Source: Trichosporon coremiiforme (taxonomy: Eukaryota; Basidiomycota; Tremellomycetes; Trichosporonales; Trichosporonaceae). Taken from it: 64,000 nucleotides of DNA. A program made the translations under genes and the position numbers. Positions within the stretch are counted from its first letter, which is position 1. Each line of letters opens with the position of its first letter. The notes under the pieces are model-generated. The model ran no database searches, was not told where the DNA came from, and worked only from the letters and a program-made list of their open reading frames with translations. The DNA is taken from NCBI GenBank assembly GCA_039545355.1, contig BCJJ01000018.1, forward strand, positions 1 through 64,000, read 5' to 3'. Below, piece after piece: positions 9,592-21,975 of the stretch.

Positions 9592-12500
9592 ACCTCTCGT
9601 GTTCTACAGCTCCTGCGCGTTCCTGGTGGTACTGCACCGAATAGTGTGGCGTTACAGTTACAGTTCATGGGTCCGAGCATAAATGGTGCCTGTGGTAATT
9701 GGGTCCACTTAATCCGTTATCGCGTTTTTCTCCACGGTGCCTGCATTCCCTTCTCGCTGGTGGGGCTTGGGCGGGGTGAGCCTGAAAGCTGGTAGACAAC
9801 AAGCCGGCTGCTCGGCATGTACCAGGCGGTGCCGATACGGGGCCATGGTAAGGGTGCGCTTCATATTTGAGTTTTTGATTTCGACCTTACAACATCAATT
9901 CTGTTAACCTTTTTCTGAAGTTTTCGCTGCTGTCATCTTGGTTGAGCAAACGCTGCCCAAAGCTGGTAATACGGTAAGCCGACCACATGCTCTCCTGGGG
10001 GGTGCGGGGGGGGTGGGAATCGATGCAGGAAAGCGTACACATTGACATGTCGCGGGTGCGTTAGTCCGTCGGCTGCAATTCATAGCAGGCGTCGTCGCAT
10101 CGTCGCAACATAAACAGGTGATGCACGCGGAACGAGACACCGCTCGAAGACATCATGCCCTCGGTGACCTTCGTCATTGGCTCTCCCAACATGTAATGCC
10201 CGTGCATGGAGGAGGTGCGTAGGCCTTTAATAATCGAGGCGAGGCTCCGCTGCGTGGCTCCTCGTTCGGGCCGCCGACACCGAGAGCCGACCGCCGCACT
10301 AACCCACGCCGGAGGATCCGGGGTCAGTAACCACCACGCGCCGTGACCGACCTGGAGCTTGATCTGGTTGTAACGTGTATGAACTACCCCGCCATTGCAG
10401 CCGTACCTCGTTACATGGGGTTCGATGCGCAGAATCCTGGTGCAGTTCAGAGGTACGACGGCCATCACAAAGACGGATAACCTCTATCGGGGTAACGTAA
10501 GCGCCGTAATGAGGAGATGAGGGTACTGCGTGGACATTACGCCGAGCTGGGCAATTAGGAGCGATCAAATCTTTGGAAACACTCGATGCCGGCATTGGGC
10601 AGCAAGTTGGAATCGGTAGTCTGGACAACGGGGTGTGACCCTCTACCCCAAGCCCCCCGCCGTTGATGAAAACCGAGGTCAGAGGGTGCAAAGCAATCAT
10701 CAATACACAACTATTGCATGATGAATGATCGCGCTCGGGGTGCCAATATCCCAATGACGCCTCGTTTGAATTCCGATCCGACTGGGAATCGATTAGGCCG
10801 AGTCTAGCGCGCCAGCGCAAGCCTCATGCCAGTATTGCACCGCTGTGCCGAGCAGCCTGCGTGCTCACATGACGTGCATGAAATGCGACAACGGCGCCAT
10901 CTGCGCCGAGGCTCTGTGGAGTGCTGCGCTCCAAACGCGCTAGGTGCGTAACTCGCATAGCCAGGCCATTCACGGGCACATCTGCGACGTATGGCGCCGT
11001 GCTGCACCGCGCTAGTGTCGGTGCTCCGACAGCCGGCGCGCACGTCCGTGTCTCAGTCTTAATCTTGACAAGTAATGTCTCAATGTCGATCTGGCTCGCA
11101 CACACTCATTGAGCGGCAAACGGCCGCCGCAGCGGATCTTTGTCCAGACCCGCTTGCGCCATGCAGGGCTAGCATCATTATGCAGGACACAGGTCAGAGC
11201 AGCACGCAGGACACCCGACTTGTAGATTTGCAAGAAGTGCGGCTGTCGGGTGTACAAGTTGCAGGACGACGCACTCCCAGATCGCGGATAGAGGGCGAGA
11301 TGGGAAGAGAACAGGCGCGAAACCCGAGGCTTGGAGGCGCTCCTTGGAGGTTGATTTCTTTTCGCATCCCTTGCGAACCGCTGATTTTCGGGGGTTGAGG
11401 GCTTGTGAGGGTCGTTGAGGGTCCATCTATTGTGTCCTGGTTTTCGCCTCCACCCACCGCTCTGGCAATTTGACCGATGCTGATCGGCCGAACCAGTCGC
11501 AGGACCGCTTGATAATCTGCATGCGATGGCGATGCGTGCGAGCACCGCTGGCGCATGATCACGGAGGCGTACGCAGGCTCTCGCACGCTCCCAGGACTCA
11601 CTTGCTCGGTCAGCCCAGTGCGACAGGACGCCCACTAAGGCAGGCATCGCCAGCTCAGCTCCATCTCGGAGACAGCCAGCCCTAAGGTTTCCTGCTGACG
11701 GTCCTGACTTGCTCCATCCCCGCCCAAAGTCCTTCACTAGGCTTAACGCCGTTCCGTCTGGTAGCGAACCCAGTACCAAGGAACGGCACCAGACAAAGTT
11801 GAGGAACATGCAGAGCCTTCGAGGTAAGGTGAACTCATGGCGGCAAAGCTCTCAACGAAAAGCAAGACGGCGGAAGGGGACTGCGTACGTCGCTCTGTGG
11901 AACCGGAGCACGACGTCGGTCCTCACCCGGTAGCTTCGTAGCTTCGAGGTAAAGCTCTCTTTCCTATCTTCTCTCCGCTGCCTTCGCTGGTGTCCGTTCC
12001 GAGACCACACTCAGGAGGCGCGAGTCAATGCATGCCTGTATGAGAAGACGGAGCCGGTGAGAGTAGTACGTGCGTGTTCGAGGCGCATCGAGGCGTGGCG
12101 GGGAGGAGAAAGTTTCGAGGTAGCGAATAGAGTGCGTGGTACACCACGGGGTTACATTGCAATGCTAGGTGTTGCCGCAAGACCCGACGACGGCTGGCGG
12201 CATGGCGCCGCCGCCGTTATGTTTCTGGTACCCGCCTGTCACCCGCCGGATTGCGCGCTGCCCGCCTGCTGCGCGCCATTCACTGACTGAGAGGGTTGCT
12301 CGTCTGGCCGTTGTGGGTGCGCTGCCTTCGCATCCGGGGAACAACCTTCCCTCACCTTCTGCGCGGCGGCGCAAGGGGAGGGTAAGTCGTGGAAAGGTAC
12401 GGCAGCGCGAGAGGAAAACGCGGAGCAGGTTCGGTTACGAGTGGATCGCATGGAAGTGTGGATCGCGAGAAATCGATGGAAGCAAACTCTCTCCAGCTAC

Positions 12501-13839
12501 TTCCTTGTACCTCCTGTAGCTCCTGATAGGTCCAGAAGGGAGTAGGGGAAAGGGGTCAGAGAGGGGGGCCAGACGCTGACCCTAAGTAGACCTCGGCCCC
12601 GCTACCGACTATATCCAGAGAGCGGGCAGTGCACGCTGACTCTGTGGTAACTCTAGCTGCCTGACATGAGGATGCTGTCATCCAAAACTTCGTACTCTGT
12701 GTCTAATTGAGCGACTGAAAATCCGGTCTTGTTTCCGGACTGCTTCAGACCTCCTCGCCATGATTAAGGTTCGCAGGAAAGCGTGACATTTTGGTAATTT
12801 TTGAAACCTTTTCTTGATTCCCACGGCAGAGGGGCCCACACCGTCCAGCATGGCGAGTCCGGCGAGTACGTGAGTACGGCAATCATGGCAACGCCCTTAT
12901 CCATCGTGGCGGGGAGGCTTCGCACGACAGAGGGCCCAGAGAGTAATTGGTCTAAGCCAATCAATCATGGCAAGTACCCGCACTGTCTTGATCCTTTGAT
13001 CCTTCATTAGGCTGGAACACATTGACCAACCACAAGGCTTTGCGGTAGCGGTTCTCCGTCCTGCTGACCCCATTCTCTTGAAACGGGTCCCCGGCTTACC
13101 CTTGGTATGGAATCGATGTAATGTCGCGCACGGCCGTCCTGAGGAATTGCTAGGGGTAACGCTTCATTTCGTCTGTCCATATCAACGGCATTCGGGTGTC
13201 TACAGTGCAGGGCGCCACGGGCTATCACTGTAGTGGCAGGTGCGATGACAGCATGCACGGATAATCCGCTCGTCCAAGGGTCTGGCCAGTCCGCGAACTG
13301 TATGGCAAGCTGTACGCGGCCGCAATAATTGTTTTGATTTTGATTTTCTGCGTGTATAGGAGCAAGAGCGGGCGTTAGGCTCGACTGAATGGCCGTGATT
13401 GCCGTGCAGCACGTCTGGCGTTATGCCGATGAGACGATTTTCGCTGATTGCTGGTGGTGGCTGCAGTGTGCATCGCGCCCTCACGCCCCGCTACGTCACG
13501 GCTGGTCATTTGATTGATGCGCTCGCATCTGTTGAACGTTCAAACAGCAGGGAGAACCAGGGATCTCCCCGCGGACCCTGATGGGCCCTGGGACCCTGAA
13601 AGTCCCGTCGCGGTCATGGCTGTCAGGCAGTGGGTCGGTTGTCAAGGAGGAAGCGACGCGAGCAGGACACGAGGATGATTCCAACGATCTGATCGAATCA
13701 TATTCACGCAAACCAAATTCCTTCATGGGTTTCAGGTCCTTAGTTTCTCCAGCTCCCTTGCGCCCCCCTGCCCCGTCCTTTAGCTCGGCTAGCTCCTCTG
13801 CTAGCTCGTCGAGCTAAGACAGCGCGCTCGGCGCACGCA

Positions 13840-13897
13840 GGTACAGACGGTACGTAGTACCAGGTACATGAGGTACGCTCGACGCTAGCTAGGTACC
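13840..13897. repeat. Cluster of six GTAC motifs
   Basis: GTAC appears at 13841, 13850, 13857, 13865, 13874 and 13893, mostly as GGTAC or GGTACC, just after a run of CTAGCTC repeats. The spacing is irregular. GTAC is the core of copper-responsive sites in some eukaryotes, but no gene is close enough to suggest use. Confidence 0.5.
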
Positions 13898-14990
13898 GCC
13901 AGGCAAAACATTAACCACTATTCTAAATGACCCTTAGTTTTGATAAACCCCGATCTATTGCAGGGATTATCCCAGCACGCCAGCACGCCAGCAGCGCCCA
14001 TCGCGCACTCAGCCGCTCAGCCTAGGAGCCGGCCTGCGCTTGGGCGCTTAGGCTTAGCCGCAAGCAACCGTCGCCGCTGACCATCCGGGGATCGAGGTCT
14101 GGGGCGCAAGGACCTGCGCATGTCTTGCAGTTGCGCCCTCGACAGTGTCTGTCGCTTGCGTCCGAAGCTTCTGCGCGGTTCATCTGACGGGGCTTCGGGC
14201 GCTGTGCCGTGTTCTTGCTCTTCTGGGCGTTCTGGCTGTCCGCGATACGATGCAAGCGCAGTGCGACGCCCATCAAACCGTCTGCGATCACTGAGACATG
14301 TCTGTATGCATAGACAACTGTGTCGACCTAAAATGATCCCGCAGGCGGGCCAGGCGGACCAGTGCTCCGAGTCTCAGTCGCGACGCCATTCAGTACCTAG
14401 TGGGCCAACTACCGCTGGACAGTGGGCGGGGCGGGCCAATGCAGCCACGCAATACCGAGCGGTGGGTGTGGGAGAGGATGGGATGTGGGCGAGCGGGGCG
14501 GGGGGATCGGACGCGAGCGCCAGCAAGCCCGCACGCCCGCATGCCAGTCAGACGCAAAGCACCAGCAGCACAGCAGCTGAGCAGCAGTAGAATGCCCCTA
14601 GCCGGCGTTGCTCGCGCCCTCGCCTCCGTGCTCCTGTCCTGAGACTGCTCGCTCCTGGGTCCTGCGTCCCAGCCCTTGGATGTTACCCTGACCAACGCGA
14701 CCTGACATTCTGCGTCAGTCCTGTATCCTGCGTCCAGTCGACCTGATTATACGTTTCCTGAGCTGCCTGGGCTGCATGGCGCAAGTGTCCTGGGGCGCTG
14801 CGCGTCGCACCCTCTTTCCTTGCGCGCTTGGCCCACACAGTCCAAACGGCCAGCATGCAGAGGCTCGGCTCCCATGCGTCCCGACCCCAGCCCAGCCCAG
14901 CCAGCGTAGCGCAGCCCAGCGACGCTCGAGACACACCCGCACCCAAAACACCCCATACCGCACCCCTCACCCACACCGAGCGACCTCGCT

Positions 14991-16265
14991 GTCTTCCTCG
15001 TCCACCTTCATCTTGCAGTGTTTCCACCTCTCTTCTTTCTTCGTCCCCCTTCGTTCAGCTCCCACTCTTCTTACGAGGTTATCAAAAGCACGAGAACGCG
15101 GCAGGCCCACGTCTCTTAACTCTTCTGCTAATCTCTGTTCATAGACTCCCTTTCTTCGTTCTACCCTCTTCGCTACTTTGCTCAGCTCGCATTGCTGCTA
15201 CGACCATTGGCACTCCGGCAGACGACAGCTCGACGCTTCCCCCTGCCGCGCGCAACAGTACGAACCTTTCTTCTTCTTCGTCAACAGCGACCCCCTCCTC
15301 ATCATTGCCGTCTAGCAGAGCTAGTACCACGGTTTCCTTCGACGACCCCAATACGAAGCGAGGTAGTCTTGACGCACCATCAATCCAGTCCCCCTTCCCC
15401 TACCATCACCCAACAGACCACCATTACTCCATCACCGTCAACCTCCATCAACCGCTTTACATCACTTCCCCCTACCCAAAAGTCAATCACGGCGTTCTCT
15501 AGCATTCTTCGCATTGCAAGCTGGAGCCTATCAACAGAGATAACGGGTACGTAGGGTTTGAAATTCGAGCCCCTTCACGAAATCCAACACGCATGGAAGG
15601 GGCAGTGGCACGCATGTGCCTGGCACCCCTTTCAGTTTCCTTTGTCAACGCCAGGTGGTTTGGGTTGAATGCTTGCTGACATTATGCTTGTAGCGCCGCC
15701 CAGACACAACACACATCAGTCCCAGTCCTCGGCTGATTGCATTCATAGAAAGTGAACGCCTCAGCAACCATCTAGGCATTTACAGTCATAGCATCCCAGC
15801 GGTCAGACCCCGGGTTAAATCGATCGTCGGTGAGTCGCAGCGACGCCTCTCTCTCACCGTACCTCCTATCCCGTCCGACTCTACCTTTCTCTCGCGTTTT
15901 CGCGTTTCCAGCCGTCCGCTCACACCCGTCCAGCATTGCCTGCATATCACAGCATCGACCCAATCGACAAGCATACAGCACACATAGTCTCCCATCCTGC
16001 GGTTCATATACGCACTCCATCGCATCCACACTCGCGTCCTTCTAGCACTCCGCACCTCGCAATCCGTCTTCGGTTGCCGAGGTCCCCCAAATTGCATTAG
16101 CTCAATCACGATCACCCTTCCACGAATTGTTCGTACATTCGAACCGACGGAGCCCTCGTCACTCACACCCTCCACAGCAGGTCATCTACTCTACGACTCT
16201 GCATTAACGAACGATTTTCCGATCGCCGGTCGACAGTAAATTCGTATCCCTCCATCCTCTTCGCC
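14991..16265 (+). promoter_or_regulatory. Pyrimidine-rich promoter and leader of the CENP-B-type gene, with a candidate leader intron
   Basis: From about 14990 the plus strand becomes strongly CT-rich (CTTCTTTCTTCG, TCATCACC types), the usual look of transcription start regions and leaders in these fungi. A candidate 5' UTR intron runs 15547-15693: donor GTACGT, branch-like GCTGAC, acceptor TTGTAG, 147 nt. A second CT-rich tract follows at 15840-16200. Open frames here are not supported as coding. The transcription start cannot be fixed from sequence. Confidence 0.4.
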
Positions 16266-17987
16266 ATGGCTTCCGCTGTCTACTACGCCGCTCCTCCCAA
16301 GGAGGAGGTCGACTTCATGGCCATGTTCACCAACCAGCACGAGGAGTCGCTCGTCGACACCAAGCCAGCTCACCAGCAGCAGCCCGCTGACGCCGCCTCC
16401 ACTTCCTCCGAGCCGCCGCAGGTCTACGACCTGTCCACCCCTGTTCCCTACAACACGAGTATTCCTACGACCGCCGCCGTTCCCCAGTATCTCGAGCCGG
16501 CTCTTGCCATCCAGAGCACGTCTTCCAACCAGTCGCCTGAGGCTGGATCCTACGGTGCCGTGGCTCCTTTCGACCCTTCCGCGACGTACAGTGAGGCGCA
16601 GAAGATCATTGGCAGCGGTACCCTTAGCCCCACTGCTGTGACCGCCTCGCCCACCCTCCCTGGCTCGGGCGGTGCCACTCCTCCGGAAACTGCCGTCGCC
16701 ACTGCCGACAAGACTCAGATCCGCCGCAAGCGCAAGCTTACGCCTGACGACAAGCGTCGCATCTGTGAGATCTACCGCAACTCGCAGGGCAAGATCCGCC
16801 AGGAGGACATTGCGAAGGAGTACTCTGTTGACCGGAGTACCATCTCGAAGATCTTGAACCAAGAGGACCGCTGGCTCGACCCCCAGCAGCCCAACGCTGC
16901 TGCCATTCTTGCTCGCCGCCCTGGTGGCCGCTACCCCGCGATCGAAGAGGAAATGCACCGCTGGCTTGATGAGGCGGTCATGCAGGGCCGTGATGTCCGC
17001 GACTCAGAGGCGCGTGAGGAGGCTCTCAAGGTCGGTCTCCGCCTTGGCCACCCCCACTTCCAGGCTTCGTCCAAGTGGTGGGACGGTGTCAAGCGCCGCC
17101 GTATTGAGGAGGGTCGTCCCATGCCCAACACTCGCCGCCCGCACACCTCCATGCCCCCGCTCATGCCCGGTCTCATCCGGTCATACTCCACCATGACCAT
17201 GGACTTCCCTCGTGAGGCTTTCCCGATGACTGGACCTAGCCACCACCCGTACATGATCGACCCCGCCATGATGCACCCTGGCGTCATGGGTGTTCCTCTG
17301 CAGCACGCTGGTCTCCCCATGGCTGTCCGCGCCCGCTCGCAGTCTTCGCCCCAGATGTTCAACCCTTACGCGGCTCAACAGCAGCCTTCTTTCGGACCTG
17401 CTCCCCGCCAGCGTCAGAGCCCGGGTCGCCCCTCTCCCGTGACGCCGTTGACCCGCCACCGCTCTTACCAGGGTTCCAACGGTGGCTCGCCGCAGCGTGG
17501 CAGCCCCCTGCACCGCGCGGGATCGACCCACGGATCGCGCCCTTCGCCGCACATCCGCCTTGGTGCTTCCGCCTTTGGTATCACCCCGTTCCGCCCGGAG
17601 GATGCCCCTCCCATCGGCACTTCTGTTTCCGGAGGTGCCACTCCGACCGAGGCTACCACTGGGTTTGCTTCTGCCCCCGCTTCCACCGCCGGTGGCGCCG
17701 CTCCTCCTGTCAGCCTCTCGCCTCTGTCCATGGCTGTCTCCGACACGCCCTCGGAGCTCTCGGCTGGTAACTCGCTCGGCCTCAGCCCTAGCACCCCCTG
17801 CACTCCTGCGCAGGCGTCTTTCCCTCAGGTCCCCGAGTACATGGCTCCGGCCGTCGGTCCCGACATGATGGCTTGCCAACAGCAGCAGGTCATGATGGCT
17901 CAGCCCGGTCTGATGCAGTTCCAGCCCGTCCCCATGTACACGACTCCCGGGTACGGCGCCGAGTACCAGCACCAGCAGTGGCAGTAG
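16266..17987 (+). CDS. CENP-B-type helix-turn-helix DNA-binding protein
   Basis: One exon, 573 aa, starting in the context GCCATGGC. Residues about 150-205 form a Psq/CENP-B N-terminal helix-turn-helix: KRKLTPDDKRRICEIY, then IRQEDIAKEYSVDRSTISKIL. Residues about 215-280 are a second CENPB-type HTH with RYPAIEEEMHRWLDEA and FQASSKWWDGVKRR. The same pair occurs in CENP-B, fission yeast Cbh/Abp1 and pogo-family transposases. Here no DDE nuclease domain follows. The rest is Ser/Pro-rich with SP repeats (QSPGRPSPVTP, SPQRGSPLHR) and a Gln/Met-rich C-terminus, more like a transcription regulator. It is probably nuclear and sequence-specific. Target sites and pathway are unknown. The SP-rich tail offers many potential proline-directed phosphorylation sites. 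Confidence 0.88.
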   Translation: MASAVYYAAPPKEEVDFMAMFTNQHEESLVDTKPAHQQQPADAASTSSEPPQVYDLSTPVPYNTSIPTTAAVPQYLEPALAIQSTSSNQSPEAGSYGAVAPFDPSATYSEAQKIIGSGTLSPTAVTASPTLPGSGGATPPETAVATADKTQIRRKRKLTPDDKRRICEIYRNSQGKIRQEDIAKEYSVDRSTISKILNQEDRWLDPQQPNAAAILARRPGGRYPAIEEEMHRWLDEAVMQGRDVRDSEAREEALKVGLRLGHPHFQASSKWWDGVKRRRIEEGRPMPNTRRPHTSMPPLMPGLIRSYSTMTMDFPREAFPMTGPSHHPYMIDPAMMHPGVMGVPLQHAGLPMAVRARSQSSPQMFNPYAAQQQPSFGPAPRQRQSPGRPSPVTPLTRHRSYQGSNGGSPQRGSPLHRAGSTHGSRPSPHIRLGASAFGITPFRPEDAPPIGTSVSGGATPTEATTGFASAPASTAGGAAPPVSLSPLSMAVSDTPSELSAGNSLGLSPSTPCTPAQASFPQVPEYMAPAVGPDMMACQQQQVMMAQPGLMQFQPVPMYTTPGYGAEYQHQQWQ

Positions 17988-18613
17988 AAGATTATAAACA
18001 CCATTTTTTAGAGTCGGGCTGGCCCCGACGATAGCAATTTCGTTCCACCACCACCCCGCATATCAACACAACAGTATTACAACTCTAGCATTGGTCTCCC
18101 GCTCTCTCGTCGAAAAGTGTCTCTTAAGTTTCCTCAAGTTTTGCATCATGTCTCGCTCTCAATCCACGTATCTCATCTAAAGTTGGTTAACGACCTGCAA
18201 TGTATATGATTATGATCGGTTACGACGGGTTGCATGTCTAAGCCACTGAAATAGGTGCAACTAAAAATCTGGCTGATACTGGCTCGAGACGCGTTGGGCC
18301 AGACTTCGGCTGCGGAATGTGAAGTTTGGGGTCGGAATGCTGGAACGGATAAAGGAATGTGGAGGACCGCGTTCGGTGAGCTCGCTGGTGTCTCAGACTA
18401 AAACGTGTTACGTTGTTCCGTGGCGCGCGCGTGTTTTCGGCCGTCGAGCAGGGGTGCTCTGGAACCGTGCTTCTGAAGGAGTAGTGAAACGGTCGATCAG
18501 GCGGAGTCAGTCACTCGTACGTGCATCCTTCCAGAAGCGGCAGGAGGAGGGAGGAGGATACTCCGGGTCGGTTCTGGGAGTTGCCAGAAGGGGTAAGAGT
18601 CGACTGGAAAATC

Positions 18614-18657
18614 GGGGCGTGTGTGGGCGTGTGTGGGCGTGTGTGGGCGTGTGGGCG
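18614..18657. repeat. 10-bp tandem repeat, GTGTGGGCGT
   Basis: Three exact units (18621-18650) with partial units on both sides, ending in GGGCGGGCGGGG. The G-rich strand could form unusual structure. It lies about 650 bp beyond the stop of the HTH gene. Confidence 0.8.
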
Positions 18658-21631
18658 GGCGGGGCGTTCGGGGCTCATGGTCTGGCGTCGCTGGCGTCTG
18701 TCTAGCATATGCGGCGCACGGCGTCCGTTTGGTCTCTAGCGTAGCTGAAGTCTCGGCGTGCTCGGACTGCGCGGACTGCCGGATGCGGAAAGTCGGCGGA
18801 AAGGGGGTTTGTCGCGGACGGAGCATGTGACGCCCGCTGCGCCCCGCGCGCCCGCGGTTGCGCCCCGCGGAGACAAAGGCACGGAGGAAAGGGGGCGCGG
18901 AGATGGATGCATGCGGGGCGCAGCGGGGCGCATGCATGAGATGCATGATTGTTTGGGATCTGGGATATCTGAATCACGAGCGGCGACGCGGGGTTAAGCG
19001 TACGCGTACGTGCGCCATGTATGAGAGAACCACGTTATGCACGTTAACACGTTTTAGTCTTTGCAGGGGGTTGACCTTTCGGTGCTCCAGTGCAATCTGT
19101 GCGGAATCGAGAACACCGAGATACCGATCTGGCACTAGAGCGAGTTGTACGTAGCGCTCATAGTGCATGTAGCGTGTGAGCATACGTATAGTAGCGGGCC
19201 AGGCGGAGAGTAGACTGCGCATTAGATCGGATGTAGATTGGGCGTAGACTATACGCAGACACTGCCGCTCGTAATGACACTGAATGATGGCGCCGATACG
19301 GGCGGCGAGCGGACCGATGCCAGTACGTCAGTCTGACTGTGCGTCAGTGCGTCGTTGTGAGGTATAGACTGGTACTGCGGTCGACCGCGGATGACGCGGT
19401 CATGACGCCAGTGCGCGGTTGGGGAAAAGCCGGGGATCGCAAGAGGTCAGATGACTTGCAGAGACGCGCGAATGCGCTCTCGCAGTCGATGAGCATGCAG
19501 ATATGCAGAAATAGAGTGAGGCGCGCAGATGAGCGGACGAGATCACGAGATCCAAGTATAGCTGAGTGGGGGATATCGTGGATCCGTTGGAAAGAGGGTG
19601 GGGCGCGTGCGCTGCGGCGTCTGACAGGCGTCTGGCAGGCATGGTAGGCGTCCTGGCTGGATCATGGCTGGCGTAGCTGGCGCCCGCTGGCGTAAAGCTT
19701 GCTGCGTGGGCAGCGAGGCGTTCATGAGGAGGCTGATCTGCGCCGCAGGGCGGAAGGGGTGTAGGGTCGTGCACATGCATGTTAGTCACAGTGTAACGCA
19801 GTCAGCATGCAGCACATGGTACATCTCTGCATGAATTGGGAGACGCATCGAGGCAGAGAACCCCGAGGTTAGTTGGGACATCATGTGGGATGCAGGGAAG
19901 GGAGAGGTCTGGGGGAGGGTCCAAGTCGTAAGGTGGAGATGACTCCGAATCAGCATTGAATGGACAACCGAGGAAGCGTGGAAGGTCCCTCAGAGCCCTG
20001 CGATAAGCCGTAATCAGAGTTGAAGCTTTTGTCTTTCTGTTCGTTGTCTGTCTTAGACTGCGCCACGCATGTCTCTGGGTGTCTCTGAGCGTATCTGGGC
20101 GTTATCAGAGTTGAACACCCCTGTTCGCGATGTTGACTTGACGAATCGCGCCGTGGTACCATGCGACACACCCCGCGACGTGCCATCGGTAGCTCATACG
20201 GGCCCGTGTCTACCGTGTCCTCGCAACGATCTAATAGCAAGATTGTGCGCGTATCGCCTGTTCGGTCCCAGAACACGCCTCTCGTCCACTGGCATCCTTC
20301 GGTGCTGATGCGGGCGTAACGGGCGTCAATGACAAGGTGCGCGCTTGATCGCGCTTGAGAATGGCAGGCTCGTCCCGCCTTACGCACATGCGTCGCCCCG
20401 CGGCCCGCCGGATCCACCTCGGTCTCGACTTACGACTTGGAGGTAGGGATGATGCGTCAGAAGCATAACGCAGTCTATGCTTACCTGGCGATCCTCATGG
20501 CTGTGCTCTTCGGCGTCTGCTTACCCTCGAAGAGCCTGCCAGCCCGCCAACCCATCGAGGTGCCTCGTTACATCCTCGCTGTACCGTCCGTGCCGTCGTT
20601 GTTGTTCCCCTGTGCCCCGATACGAGCCCGTTTGGCAGTCACCGAACGAACGCGAGGGCTAGAAGAAGCCCAGACCGTATCGTTATCCGCTGATCCGCTG
20701 ATCCGCGCTCCTCCTTTAGGTGCCCTTTGATTCCGAGCGACAATGCCCCTGGTGCAAGAGGTAGGTGTCCTAGCACCCTTGTCCTGCAATGTTCTGCACG
20801 TTTCTGCACATTCTTCCGCACAAGTTCAAACTCGTTAAGCTCCGTGGACTCCGTAAGCTCCGCGCATATCCTCCGCGCAAGTAACGCCAGTTCCAAGGGG
20901 TTCTTGCACGTTTCTCCGTCGCTCGTCTGGTCCGTCTGGGCGCGTTGGGCACGTTTCAGGCGTGTCATCAGAGTGGAAAGCTCGTTTCAGATAAGGTTGG
21001 CTTTCTGTCGGAACTTGGCTTCATCCTCTGGAATTTCGCCTGGATCTAGGACAAGTGAACTGGTGCGGCAGCGTGGTCAGTTCCTCAACGACTTCCACCT
21101 ATCTACGCATGATGATTACGGCGCCGCTTACGACATAGGTTGTACGTTGAGAGGGGGTGGGCCGCTTCCAAGACTTCCATGAACATGCATGGGTGTTCTT
21201 CGGAAACTTTGCGGGACGCAGAGGGCAAAAGTCTACACTTTGTCTGCGCTGTGTTTACGCCTAGCTTACGCAACGTCGAAGCATAGCCTGTGCGCCATAA
21301 CCATCTCTAGCTCAGTGTTCTTCTGTCTTTGTCTCACTCCCTCTGCCACAAATGTACCATGTGCAACCAGCCGTCACCATGAGAACATCCGCTGCGCGAC
21401 ACCCACCCGTTTCAGAGGCTCGGATGCAGATCTGCTGATCCCCCCCTACGGCCACTTGAGTGTGCTGCCTTGTTCTTCAACTACTCAGCCCACAAGTACA
21501 GGTCAGCCAGCCCAACCGGCAGCCAGCGAGCGTAGAGTTTGACGAGCACTGAGGTCAGCGAGCGCAGTGGACCGTAATTCGCAGTCAGAGCATGGCCGCG
21601 CTCTCTCTGTCCATCAGCCAGCCAGGGCAAC

Positions 21632-21679
21632 GGTCAGCGAGTGCAAAGGTCAGCCAGCGCAAAGGTCAGCGAGCAGAGA
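21632..21679. repeat. 16-bp tandem repeat, GGTCAGCSAGYGCAAA
   Basis: Three adjacent units: GGTCAGCGAGTGCAAA, GGTCAGCCAGCGCAAA and GGTCAGCGAGCAGAGA. Looser copies of the GTCAGCGAGCG core appear about 90-130 bp earlier. It lies about 300 bp past the SEC16 stop codon, in its likely 3' flank. Confidence 0.75.
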
Positions 21680-21975
21680 TCAGCACTCGCCCCGCTTGCC
21701 GCTCGCCGCTCGCAGCCCGGACATCAATCTCGTAGCCTCATGCATTCATTACGGTTTCTGGGAAGTCCTAACTGATCTCTCTCCTTTCTCGTGACCACCT
21801 CGATTGTGGCGTATTAATTCGATCTCTATGTTCGCCTCACGCCTCTATGCCATACTGATGCTGGTTGTTGATGCTGATACTGGGTTCTGATACTGGTTCT
21901 GGTTCTGCGGAGTGTGCTGGGGAGCTTGCCCCCCTCGGTGCGCGACCTCGTTTCGCTCGGCCGCTCGCTCTGCGC

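Larger units (their letters stand above)
5941..14990. other. About 9 kb with no supported gene
   Basis: No open frame above about 270 codons occurs on either strand, and the longest ones lack recognisable domains, good start contexts or splice signals that extend them. I found no reverse transcriptase, transposase, integrase or LTR-like ends by eye. Base composition is mixed and less GC-biased than the genes. Small local structures (9566-9591, 13840-13897) are listed separately. The stretch could be decayed sequence, a non-coding RNA locus or an unrecognised element. Confidence 0.5.
17988..21975. other. 4-kb gene-free spacer between the convergent HTH and SEC16 genes
   Basis: It contains the 3' flanks of two converging genes. 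Between them the DNA is GC-rich with short overlapping open frames. None has a recognisable domain. The minus-strand frame at 20639-20968 is charged and helix-like but overlaps the low-complexity DNA that repeats GTTCTGCAC/TTCCGCAC, so I do not call it. Minisatellites at 18614 and 21632 are listed separately. Confidence 0.5.

Noticed and set aside
11012..11809. 265-codon minus-strand open frame
   Set aside because: It has no recognisable domain, mixed basic composition, overlapping frames on the other strand, and no splice extension.
14828..15502. 224-codon plus-strand open frame, Ser/Pro/Thr-rich
   Set aside because: It lies in the CT-rich leader of the CENP-B-type gene. Its composition follows the pyrimidine bias and no domain or good start is visible.
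20639..20968. Charged minus-strand frame of 109 codons
   Set aside because: It overlaps low-complexity DNA with repeated TTCCGCAC/GTTCTGCAC words. There is no start context or domain.
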